NCBI GenBank assembly: GCA_036244855.1
Contig: BQKZ01001003.1
Span: 58,021-76,945 of the forward strand
Source: Temnopleurus reevesii
Taxonomy: Eukaryota; Echinodermata; Echinoidea; Temnopleuroida; Temnopleuridae
Length of the DNA: 18,925 bases
Reading direction: 5' to 3'
The notes beneath the pieces were generated by a model, which saw nothing but the letters and a program-made list of their open reading frames with translations, made no database searches and had not been told where the DNA came from. Positions within the stretch are counted from its first letter, which is position 1, and the number at the start of each line of letters is the position of its first letter. Positions 9,665 to 18,811 of this stretch are shown here, in pieces. The position numbers and the translations under genes are program-made.

Positions 9665-9875
9665 CCCATGGGATGATCTACAGGCAAACCAAGGAGATAT
9701 GTTATCACGCTGGCTTTCTTACAGTATGCATACTGTATCTGCATCCTAATGAACCTTGTGTCTTCTAATAGCTAATACTCTCCACTCAAAGCAATAGTGT
9801 CTTGGGGTTCGTGCCACGACATACTTCATCAGTATGATGGTATGCTCTTGCACGTTGTTCAGAGAAACAATCAAT
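9665..9875 (+). repeat. Diverged dispersed repeat, copy B
   Basis: Second copy of the segment at 8650-8850, same orientation, about 1 kb away, with small insertions and deletions. Confidence 0.6.
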
Positions 9876-10980
9876 ACGTTTATGCAGACCTACATGAATA
9901 GCAAGATCTACATGTATGCATGAACAATACATGAAAAAGTACCAACAAAAATAATTATCTTCAGTAGAGCTTTGGATCTCTTGCTGTCTGTTTGGAGCCA
10001 GAATGTCATTTTGGCTTTCCCATGACATTGAATCATACTAAAAAATTTGAACACGTAAAGACATAAATGCACTTTGGTTTTATGAATATATACATGTGAA
10101 CATAAAAAGAAGGAAATGAGACAAATAAGCAAATAACGCCCTTCTAGCTCCAAACTGGCGTCATAATCGGTTGTACAAATTGCAAATGTCTTTATTGCCG
10201 TCATTGTTGTTGTTGTTGGTTGTTTGGGTTATTTTTATGGAACTCTCCTGGTTAGTTTCCAGAAGAGACCAGTTAAGCAAACAACAATTTTTTGAAAAGT
10301 GAATACATGGATTCTGTGAATCTTGCTAGAAAAGATTGTAATTTGTAAATTTGTAAGTCATGAGAGTTGCAGGGTATATACATACTTGTAGATGTCGCCA
10401 CTTGATTCTTTGTAAAAGGAAAACCCAATAGGTAGCTATTACATGTAGGTAAATGCCACCTAAGAAAAAAGAACTTTCCATTACAATTAAAATTTTGTTT
10501 CCAAAATGTGATTGGGAAACTGAGCAAAATCACCTTTTTCAAACTTACATGCAGCATGTACATTACTACAACACTCATATAATTATCCAAACATACTTCA
10601 AAAAAAATTCCAAGAAAAAACTATATGTGTAAAAAAAAGTTAAAAAAAAAAGTTAAAAAAAAGATCTGTAGTGTAGCTTTATATGGATGGCATACAATTG
10701 TATACAGTGAGCTCACGCACATTAGAGGTTTCCTGCATCTCCATCTATGAATCATTTCTCAGCGTTTTCTACCAAACACCGCTCCATCAACGAAGTGGAA
10801 CTAATGACAGACTTTCTAAGATGAATGCAACTGTGTGTCCATTCGTATTCATCAATACAGCAGACAAAAAATAATGGATACGGCCCGTAAATTTCTGCGG
10901 CAGTGGTACCACTTCCTTCAAAATGAGAATGCAACCGTAAGAAAGAGGTATATGTGCATTCATGGAAGAAAAAGATAAAA
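9876..10980. other. Intronic sequence with simple repeats
   Basis: Contains a GTT microsatellite at about 10205-10222 and an A-rich tandem at about 10629-10662 built from GTTAAAAAAAA-like units. No supportable exon. Confidence 0.4.
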
Positions 10981-11004
10981 TACATGTACATACATGTATA
11001 CAGT

Positions 11005-11078
11005 ATGACCGATGTAGAATAGAATTTGACAGAGTAAAATATGTGAACCTATTCACAAAATTCTGTCAAATCGGTCAT
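11005..11078. repeat. Bulged hairpin, CCTA loop
   Basis: ATGACCGA, a 12-nt one-sided insert, TTTGACAGA and TGTGAA on the left face TTCACA, TCTGTCAAA and TCGGTCAT on the right around the four-base loop CCTA. The right arm is nearly contiguous and the left arm is interrupted. Could be a small foldback remnant or an RNA hairpin. Confidence 0.65.
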
Positions 11079-11546
11079 GCTCAAAGGCGGCAAAATTATT
11101 CAGCTCAATTCTAATGTACTCAATAAAATTTAACTTTTTAATTTATTTTAGAATGAACTGAATATGAATGCCTCTTGCAGAGCTGCAATAAAGTTTGAAC
11201 TAAAATTTTTGCTAGAGTTTTATTTTTGTGAATTTCGCGAGCATAAATTCGCTAAAATGTGTACTTAATCTTTCCAACATAATATGAAAATAACGACTTG
11301 TCAATGTCTGAAAGGGTCTGAAATTCAGCAAAATAACTAAAATTCATGAATTCATATGTACCATACTGTACTTCAGCAGCATTAAATAATGAAATAGGAG
11401 GATTTTTTTTTGGCTGTCTTGTAAAATCAGGCATTGCAAGGTAGAGAGTTTTTTTAAAAAAATGGTATTCTGCCTCGAAAAGGGGTATAGTTCGTACATC
11501 GTATCACTGAAATGACAAACTTTATATGATAAACATTAGCTCTCAC
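11079..11546. other. AT-rich intron, no features
   Basis: Directly downstream (minus-strand sense) of the 66-bp exon. Nothing beyond short AT-rich motifs is visible. Confidence 0.35.
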
Positions 11547-11612
11547 CTGAGAATCTTCTGAGTATCCAATCACACAGCAACCAAGTGAGTAAAATTTGTC
11601 CCACTTTAAATT
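11547..11612 (-). CDS. 66-bp internal exon of the same minus-strand gene
   Basis: On the minus strand the acceptor TTATTTGTAG (AG at 11613-11614) and a strong donor TCTCAG then GTGAGA (GT at 11545-11546) enclose 22 codons, phase 0 at both ends. The translation begins NLKWDKFYSLGCC and ends GYSEDSQ. Joined to the next exon it reads GYSEDSQ then IGIDLIS, with no break. A second frame of this exon is also open, but it does not fit the neighbouring phases. The exon is short, so the call rests on the good splice sites and the phase agreement with the flanking candidates. Function unknown. Confidence 0.5.
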
Positions 11613-13701
11613 CTACAAATAAGGTTTCATCCTCCAGTAAAAATATTAGAGAGAATACAAAAGCATGTACAGTATGAGCAGTATTATCAGGTGGCATTTA
11701 GAAGTGCATGCGGTGTTCCTATAATTTCCTCCCTTTGCACTCAGCTGCACTAATTGCTGTCCATGGAAATGAGATACTTTTGAAGGATGCTCCCGCAGTT
11801 ACTGTACACTAGACACTGTCTCACCAACTGAGGGCGACACATGCAGAGTCACTATAGCAGGAATTGTCGGGAGTCAGACTTTGGAACCATGCCACCCACA
11901 ATATTTCTATAACCATTCAAGTACAGAGGAACACTCTCTGAGAATGCACAACAAAGTTTCATTTCTGGTACTGACACTTTAGAAGAAAAATGTGTTGACA
12001 TTCAAATTTCTATTTTGTTTTGGATTTTCAAATGTTTGTTTTTCCGTGACAATGTGATTTACAAGGAAGGAAAACGGTGCTACACTGTACACATCTAATG
12101 ATATTTGAACACATATTTGGGTTTCATTATTATGATGGATTTGAATAATGTACATAACTCCACATGCAAACATCATAAATGTAATAAATAACATTCATAG
12201 ATTTGATACTTCTTGTATGTAGTTGCACCTGAACCACTTTTTTTCATTTTGGTGCCATACAAATTGTATACTTATCATGTACATACGAAAGTGCACTAAA
12301 CTGTCATTCTAAAACCAGACACTCACAACAAAATACATCTATGGCTGCATATTCTTGGACTACACATGCTCATCCAAGTACGATTGAGAAATATGTTTAC
12401 AATTCACCTCCAAACATCTTCAAATATTTGCAAGCACTTGAACGAATGAAATACTCACTGCTGCATCCTAAATAATATTTGTGAACATATTTGAACTTCA
12501 TGTTCAGATGAGAGAATAAATGTATACTCACAACAAATTGAATGTACACTGTAAATACACTGTCAAGCAATCAAATTTTTAGAAATGATGTTAAATCCAA
12601 TGATCATTCTCAAGGCAGACGATATATTCATAACCAGACAGTATTGATGTGAATATCAGGACTATAAACTACACCTTTTGTAGATTTTGAAAGTGAATTC
12701 TCTGTAATACGCGTCAATTACATGAGATCAATGAGATGAGACTAACTATTTCCAGAAGACTCAGACCTTTTCATATAAGAATGTACATTATCTTGCGATA
12801 CACAAAGAAATATTGATTGCTGGTTCTCTGCCAAAAATATTATGTAAGAAGGAGAACATGTCCTGGGGTCTTAAGCGATTCATGCGCAGTCATCCATTCC
12901 CTCATTAGTCAAATCCTTTTAAATGTATCATTTTGGGGGAGGGGGAGGGGTACATGTGACAGTACATGTGAGTAAATCATTGATTCAATGTGAACATACG
13001 TATGTTATTTGCATGTGGATCCACCAATTTACATCTCCTCACACAAATGGAACATTCAAACAAACAAAAGATGTTGAATTAATTTTGATTAATTGTAATT
13101 TGCTAATGATTGACAATGACAATGATAAATCGAATCATTGCTGGGGATTCAGATCATGGGTCAAATTTGAACTGTTGTAATTATGCATTTTGTATAAACA
13201 AGCATACATAATCATGTACACATATATACTGAACAGTGAATTTATCATGAATCTCTGGGCACACCCACAAACACTCCACTAAAATGAAATATCCATGCCA
13301 TGTGAATTTTATAGGGTCAAAATTTAGAAAACAAAAGTAACCAAGACAATTTTACAGAACACTTGTCTTTAAATAGATGTTTTTATGAGGCTTGAGCAAC
13401 TGTAGAGAAATATCCAGATAAATATCAGGATATATATGTACATATTCCTAGTCAAATTAATATCATTTCTGAGCTATAAATAGTCATCAAAAGTCAATCA
13501 AAGTTTGCTAAATCCTTCAAACTTTTGAACCTTCTGGAGGGGCCCCCATAGGGACAGAACGAGAAGTAACGAATAACAAAAGAATAAATCTGGCCTCTTT
13601 CAAGTACCCAGAACATTGATTTTTTTTGCCTCAGACACTATTGTGGTTTCCCAAGAGCCCTCAGGAATCTGACATTTGAATAGCTGGAGAACAAAGCTCA
13701 C
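11613..13701. other. AT-rich intron; one weak exon candidate
   Basis: A minus-strand stretch at 12408-12460 ends at a good donor (TTTGGAG then GTGAAT) and has two open frames (EYFIRSSACKYLKMFG or FHSFKCLQIFEDVW), but its phases do not fit the main exon chain. A G-rich tract (three runs of four to five G separated by single A) lies at 12935-12950. Otherwise featureless. Confidence 0.35.
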
Positions 13702-13763
13702 CTGGGGTAATCTATAATGAAAGCGTCTCTCACAAGTAAAATCCTTTGAAGCTATTGTAAAGT
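13702..13763 (-). CDS. 62-bp internal exon of the same minus-strand gene
   Basis: A strong donor (CCCCAG then GTGAGC; GT at 13700-13701) closes this exon. The acceptor is TTGTATCAG (AG at 13764-13765). It takes two bases to complete a split codon, then 20 codons reading FTIASKDFTCERRFHYRLPQ, and ends in phase 0, matching the exon at 11547-11612. An alternative acceptor at 13752-13753 gives a 50-bp exon. In that version a second open frame (LQRILLVRDAFIIDYP) also looks coding but ends in a phase that hits a stop in the next exon. The donor is convincing; the exact start and frame are inferred from phase. Confidence 0.42.
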
Positions 13764-14419
13764 CTGATACAATGTTTTGGAATGGAATTTTTCTATTAGG
13801 GTATGCTTAGTGCATCTTCATCCATTATTATAGTCATGATTCACGAAGGAAGCTATTTCATCATGTCTGTGTTAAAAGGCATTGAGCGAGACATGTGATC
13901 AATTACTCACGAGGCAAATTTTTAAAAATGAGGTTTTAAATGAGGTCGTAAAAGAGATAACATTCTAGGAAGCAGAAAACTGACTTGATGCTGGTGTCAG
14001 CCTACACTGTACCAGTTTCTTTTGTGGTCTAGAATATTTTATTCCTTTACAAATGCAAATAAACATGTCATTTGCTTACACTATTATGAAAAACAAAAGC
14101 AGGGATATTAAAAAAAACCTTTCTGTGTGAAAATGCAATCTAACCTTTGTAGACCATTTCTGATTCAGTTGTCACACTCCCATTCCCTAACATGTTCAAA
14201 AGTAGCACAATATTTTTTATTAAAAGGGACCATGCATTCTTCTTCACAATCTACTGAAGATCACATAATTGAGATTCAGGATCTTCTGCATTTTACATTG
14301 CCACTGTTGCAATGTAACCAAGACTTGTCAAAACATGTGAATTGCGGCTGTGAAAATACTGTTTGCAGCACTTCATGACAATAGCCGACAAGTTTGGATT
14401 GCATGGGAAAATAATATAC
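13764..14419. other. AT-rich intron, no features
   Basis: Lies between two candidate exons of the minus-strand gene. The short plus-strand frame here shows no motif or splice support. Confidence 0.35.
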
Positions 14420-14474
14420 CTGTCATATGAAAATATTGCTTTTTCACACGCACTTTTAATAAACGATGCAAACA
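14420..14474 (-). CDS. 55-bp internal exon of the same minus-strand gene (candidate)
   Basis: Acceptor TTATGCTACAG (AG at 14475-14476) and donor GACAG then GTATAT (GT at 14418-14419) enclose 18 codons plus one base. In phase 0 it reads CLHRLLKVRVKKQYFHMT. The leftover G joins the AC of the next exon to give an Asp codon. A competing open frame (FASFIKSACEKAIFSYD) looks at least as protein-like by composition but would not splice in frame to 13702-13763. The frame assignment is therefore inferred from the chain. No further upstream exon could be joined with confidence. Confidence 0.35.
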
Positions 14475-15146
14475 CTGTAGCATAAAATTATTGGTGAATT
14501 ATAATTGAACTTCGAGACAGGCCATTGTTAAGGCAGGTCAAGGAAATTCAAACTCTCAAATTCAAGCCCTTGAATAAACATGAAAGTTTGAGTAGTGGAT
14601 ATTCTTGTAGCCATTCACTAATCCACAATAGGGAGGTGTTATACAAAATGTTTGGATTTCTCAAGCGAATAAATGGGGGAACTGGTTTCATTTGCCTGAG
14701 AAGAAAAAGGGTTTTGAGATAAAGAATATTTTCCCATGGTGACGAAATTTCAGGCTTTTATCACAATGATACCAAATCTGGGAAAAAAAAAATTTGCAAA
14801 AAATGAGTGATATTCACAATCTTGCAACAATATGTATACAAATGATACTTTTCAAAGGGTTGTCTTAATTAGAACTGGTGTAAAACATACCCCACATGCT
14901 TTTTCATTTATGCATTAAATTATTTAAAAATAATAACTTTGGTTTAGTGTATATGTATGCACTGGGCATGTAATTAAAAAATTGAAATGCTACCAGCATC
15001 TTCCTATAAAAGGTACAGAAGTGGATGATTCATGGCCGATTCCACCATCCCACCAAACCACTGATCAAACCCCGCCAGAACTGATCAATTTGTAATCGGG
15101 CAGAGTATGTGAACACCGAGAAGACCAACACCAAGTTCAAACACAG
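14475..15146. other. Mostly featureless AT-rich sequence
   Basis: Short open frame on the plus strand at 14525-14722 has no support. The part after about 15025 becomes less AT-rich and leads into a degenerate repeat. Confidence 0.35.
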
Positions 15147-15250
15147 GCCACAATCCTAAATCGTTCAAGCAAACAAAGTCGGTCCCTGCCATGGGAAATA
15201 TGAATCCATATTCCCACCCTCTCCCTCATATTAAGAGGTGGCGATTTGTG
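15147..15250 (+). repeat. Degenerate direct repeat, copy A
   Basis: Shares AATCCTAA, AAGCAAA, AAAG, TCCCT, GGGA, ATC, CCTC and ATTAA in the same order with 15371-15475. G+C content is above that of the surroundings. Confidence 0.5.
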
Positions 15251-15370
15251 TTTGCAGCCGATTCTGTTTGCAAAGGATGTTACAGGTGCCAGAAAGAATC
15301 TGTCCCTCAAGTTTCAACTGCATACAGGATAGAATCCTAGATCTTCAATGAATGAATTTACCCCAATTTC

Positions 15371-15475
15371 CAGCCAAATCCTAATCCACTCGAGCAAATA
15401 AAGCACTCCCTACCTCGGGAGATGGATCTCGCTCCTTCCCCATCCCTCAAATTAAAGTTGACTGGGCGGTGCTTG
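15371..15475 (+). repeat. Degenerate direct repeat, copy B
   Basis: Second copy of 15147-15250, about 225 bp downstream and same orientation; contains AAATCCTAATCC, GAGCAAATAAAG, CTCGGGAGATGGATC and CCCTCAAATTAAAG. Confidence 0.5.
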
Positions 15476-15684
15476 TATATTACTGTATTATACTGTATCA
15501 TGTTTATTACTTTAACATATTGATTTAATAAACAATAATACTGCTGACCACAAGTAATCTGATTAGCTGCGGAATACTGATTTTTGCACTTGAATTTTTC
15601 AATTAAAAAGTCTTATAGTTATATGCATGTACATGTAGGCATCAATTAAACCAGACATCAACCACCAAATTAAACTGGCGTGCC

Positions 15685-15865
15685 TTTGATATCATTTGAA
15701 TGATCAATGGAAAATTGGGTCTCGCTATTCTTGTCATATTTAATTACAATTTCAATGCATGAACTTCTCGTGACCCTTATATCAATAATTAATGGGTGCC
15801 AAAAGGACAGCAAATAAAAATGGCATAGCATATGAAATGCCTGGCTGCATGACTGGGTAGGCCAG
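15685..15865 (-). CDS. Possible further upstream exon, boundaries unresolved
   Basis: A minus-strand open frame running 15972-15670 has a protein-like section here: HPLIIDIRVTRSSCIEIVIK followed by YDKNSETQFSIDHSNDI, which resembles alternating beta strands. A pyrimidine-rich tract ending ATATAAG is a possible acceptor, and TGCAG further upstream is another. No canonical strong donor follows: one candidate is GAAATT then GTAATT, and a GC-type donor after ATCAAAG is weak. It could be an exon of the same gene, the last exon of another gene (the frame stops at 15670), or chance. Confidence 0.25.
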
Positions 15866-16293
15866 GGGATCAAAGTAATAGCGTATCGTGTATGATTATA
15901 ATACAACACATCATGTACTGTCATTTTCAAATATCTTATTTTACAAGTTTGAATAAGCATAGACAATTGCATTCAGTCACATAACACCAAATGTCATGGT
16001 CAGTGAACAGAATATGATAAACATACATGTATCCCTCACTTTGATTTAAACTTAAATCAAGGAAAGAAGAGTATAAAAACAAAGAGGTACATGTAGGCTG
16101 TCAAATACACTTTTGGTTTGAAAGTTATCAAATTGCATGGGGTTTGGTGCAATACATTCTCAATAGGGATAAAAACAGAATCTTGGATGATCTTCCAACT
16201 CTTAAGTCTGACCAGTATAGCATAAAATTGTTGATCTATTCTTGAATGTATCTGTTTTGGGGTGTAGTGTACATATTACTTTGTTACTTTGTA
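15866..16293. other. AT-rich sequence with a short palindrome
   Basis: Contains the palindrome TTGATTTAA-AC-TTAAATCAA at 16041-16060 and TACATGTA-type motifs near 16025 and 16087. No gene supported. Confidence 0.4.
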
Positions 16294-16575
16294 CAGTTGA
16301 CAGCCATTCATTGGACTGTTCAATTCTTCATGGTCCTGGAGCACAAGGAGTACAAGTTTTTCATCGCCAAAGGCTATCTTGGTTTGACATCTAAAAAAAG
16401 ACACCTTTCCTATATGATGGAACAGGCCCAACACTGATTTAGGGTTGGAATTTGTGACCTCCTTGGAATTCTAGATGTGATGCTGGACATTGGTCCATTG
16501 CCAACTCAAGAAGTAGTGTACTTCACAGAATTGATTATGAACAAATTGCTTCACAACAGGATATCTTTACAATGA
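16294..16575 (+). pseudogene. Coding-like remnant interrupted by one stop, unidentified
   Basis: The plus strand reads openly from about 16294, just after an acceptor-like TTTGTACAG. It contains FFMVLEHKEYKFFIAKGYLG and later KKRHLSYMMEQAQH, reaches TGA at 16435-16437, then continues in the same frame for about 45 codons (VGICDLLGILDVMLDIG, PTQEVVYFTELIMNKL) to a TGA near 16573-16575. Composition on both sides of the stop is protein-like, so a decayed gene fragment or a retroelement piece is plausible. I do not recognise the family, and no donor resolves the stop. Chance cannot be excluded. Confidence 0.27.
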
Positions 16576-16719
16576 TAAATAACATGTACGTGTACACTGT
16601 AGCACTACATATATACATGCACCAATGGCAATACAGTGTATCATAATCTACACAATAATAGTCCCAATCACTATGATTTCATTTTTCTTTGATCACCTAC
16701 AGAGCAAATATTTCATTAC

Positions 16720-16768
16720 CTAGTAAAATTTTGTAAGGGCATAAGTCTGACCTATAGAGGGCTCTCCA
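16720..16768 (-). CDS. Possible 49-bp exon
   Basis: Minus strand: acceptor ACAGTGTAG and donor CTAG then GTAATG enclose one open frame, WRALYRSDLCPYKILL, with one base left over. Its phase agrees with the upstream microexon at 17870-17902. Its phase does not fit any acceptor I found in 15685-15972, so it is not connected to the main chain. Short and uncertain. Confidence 0.18.
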
Positions 16769-17132
16769 CTACACTGTACATGTTGTGTAAAACATGCTAA
16801 TTGTGCTTACTATCCAATCATGGGGGAGATACAAATCTGACTACAGATACTGTAAGCCCAGAAGAGAAAGCTAGCATTTTTTCGTTTTTTAATACAGGTA
16901 AATGTTATCGATTGAATGATTTTTGTATTGGGTAGATAATAATTGAAATGATTCTTGCCTTATATCAACATGGATTAAAACTGACTGACAGCGCTTTACC
17001 GAGATACAGTACTGTGAAAAATATACATAGACATACTAGGGTTGGAATCAAACACAGAAGTATACCTGTGAATTTTTTCAGGGGACTTAAAGATCATTTA
17101 TCCTGCTGCACAGATGATGTGGCGTCAAGTTC
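16769..17132. other. No supportable feature
   Basis: A small plus-strand frame lies at 16948-17136. A donor-like site near 17065 on the minus strand closes no acceptable exon. Confidence 0.3.
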
Positions 17133-17202
17133 ATAGCTCTCTGGGTAACAGTTAGTGATAAAGTAAAAAAAATATATATATAAAGCTATTCCAGAGAGCT
17201 AT
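17133..17202. repeat. Perfect 12-bp inverted repeat around an AT spacer
   Basis: ATAGCTCTCTGG (17133-17144) is exactly complementary to 17191-17202; the 46-bp spacer includes an AT dinucleotide run. May be a small hairpin or the ends of a very short inverted-repeat element. Confidence 0.65.
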
Positions 17203-17384
17203 TTGTAGTATGATGGGAAGTCTAACGTCTGCACACCTAAACTTTCAGCTTGAAAAGAAGTCAACGAATATCTTATCAAATTTTAATCTGATATTATCAC
17301 AAAAATCCTAAAGAGTATATGTGAGAAATATCTCAGCAAAATCGGACCAGGAAAAATGTAATTTTAGATAAAATACAAGTTCAA

Positions 17385-17530
17385 AATATTGGGCATCCTT
17401 CTCTGCATCCAATTCACTTTACAAGCAGATGGTGATTTTCAGGAACAAGTCTTCATTTCACCGAGTGTGCGAGTTACACCGAGTGTGCCAATGAAGCACA
17501 AATGACCAGAGGAGGATGCCCATGGATATT
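17385..17530. repeat. Imperfect foldback with internal CCGAGTGTGC repeat
   Basis: Outer arms: AATATTGGGCATCCTTCTCT (17385-17404) pairs imperfectly with a stretch at about 17508-17530 containing AGGAGGATGCCC. Inner arms CTTCATT and AATGAAG pair as well. Between them CCGAGTGTGC occurs twice, 18 bp apart (17461-17470, 17479-17488). A short foldback element is a reasonable reading. Confidence 0.5.
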
Positions 17531-18181
17531 TACAGAGCTAAGTGTAGGAGTAATTAGGCCTCGGTAGACGTTTCTTTTGTCACAGATGACTGAAATTGAA
17601 AACACTATAATAATGCAGTATGGTGCTGTAATATTAATTTGTGCATCATATTAATCCGTACATCATATTAATCTTCCTAAAATGATGATATCAAAGAGTT
17701 CGTATCATCATCGTATGAGATATGGGCTAAAATAATGGAAATATTGCCAAAAGATTGGCAGATTTGCTTCCATTTGCAGGAAAACACCGGTCTTGCGACA
17801 CTGATCTGGATCATGGATGCTTCAATTTTTTAAACATAAATTATCAAGATTGTAATTAAACAGTCATACCTCTAAATTCCTTAATATTTTGCCATCAAAC
17901 AACTGTAAATCTTGGATCTTTGATTGAAGCCAATTCACAATCTACCACAAACAGGAGTCTACAAATTAACAAGACAAATTTTGTTGACAATTCTTACTAT
18001 TTGGCTGAGCCTGTGGCCATGCGATCATTCCGATGCGATCATTCCGTCAATTGAATTTCGATATAGGGATGTCTCCAAAACTTGTATGTGATTTGATTAT
18101 TCTTTGAAGAATATATGAAGCCTAACATGTTTAACTAACTTGGTTATTTTCATTTCATGCCAAAATAATAAAAAAAAAATT
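17531..18181. other. AT-rich sequence with short tandem duplications
   Basis: Two near-identical 17-mers (CATCATATTAATC core) lie at about 17641-17674, and ATGCGATCATTCCG is perfectly duplicated in tandem at 18019-18032 and 18033-18046. The candidate microexon at 17870-17902 is listed separately. Confidence 0.5.
17870..17902 (-). CDS. Possible 33-bp microexon
   Basis: On the minus strand, GATTTACAG (AG at 17903-17904) and TTAGAG then GTATGA (GT at 17868-17869) enclose 11 codons, LFDGKILRNLE, in phase 0 at both ends. Of the three frames only this one is open. Both splice sites are reasonable, but an 11-codon exon is weak evidence by itself. A further candidate at 16720-16768 (acceptor GTGTAG, donor CTAG then GTAATG; reads WRALYRSDLCPYKILL plus one base) would follow it in frame. 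Confidence 0.22.
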
Positions 18182-18811
18182 ATTGTGAATAACTCCAAGC
18201 TGAGCTAGAAGACTCACATTGACTATACTTGTAAATAAACTAATAGTACTCGAGGGTTCATTCAGAGAAACATACGTAGCTGCCCAAAGAAAGTTAAGGA
18301 ACAGGCCTATAAGACCTATGTTCAGCCTATCCTCGACTACTCTTCATCTGCTTGGGACCCCTACGTTCAAGAATAAATCTCAAGCCTCGATATGGTTCAG
18401 AGAAGAGCTGCTCGATTCTGCGTAGGAGACTTACCATCCCAGACACAGTGTGACTCAGATGCTCCAATCACTGAAATGGCAGACACTCCACGAGAGAAGG
18501 GCCCCCTCAAAGTCACCATGCTATACAGAATACTCCATGGTTTGGTTGCCATCGATCCTGAACCAACGTACCTATACCCAGCAACAAGATCGTGTGGACG
18601 AAGACCAGCACAGTTCCGTCATCAGCGGTGCAGACTCAATAGCTTTCTATACTCCTTCTTTCCCAGTGTCATCTGCCTGTGGAACGATCTCCCTGCCAAT
18701 GTCACATCATCGTCTTTGCCTGAAGTATTCAGAAGACGACACGCTGAGCAAGGAAGGAGGAGTCCGTTTTCACTCGCACAAGGAGCACTTTCAGCACAAA
18801 CTTTTGTATAA
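18182..18811 (+). pseudogene. LINE ORF2 C-terminal fragment (broken)
   Basis: Coding part of the retrotransposon above. It is non-functional: three stops in the first third and a pair of compensating frameshifts. The last portion, from about 18512 to 18811, is the longest intact frame and covers the conserved tail around LWNDLP, as expected for neutral decay of a 5'-truncated insertion. Confidence 0.82.

Noticed and set aside
12408..12460. Minus-strand exon with a good GTGAAT donor
   Set aside because: Two frames are open, the acceptor lacks a pyrimidine tract, and neither phase joins the main exon chain.
12935..12950. G-quadruplex
   Set aside because: Only three G-runs (5, 5 and 4) separated by single A; a canonical four-run quadruplex is not present, so not called.
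14525..14722. 65-codon plus-strand ORF
   Set aside because: Composition is unremarkable, no motif or splice support, and ORFs of this size are expected by chance in 19 kb.
17066..17110. Minus-strand exon ending at TTCACAG then GTATAC
   Set aside because: All frames downstream of the nearby CAG acceptors contain stops, leaving only a 20-bp remnant.
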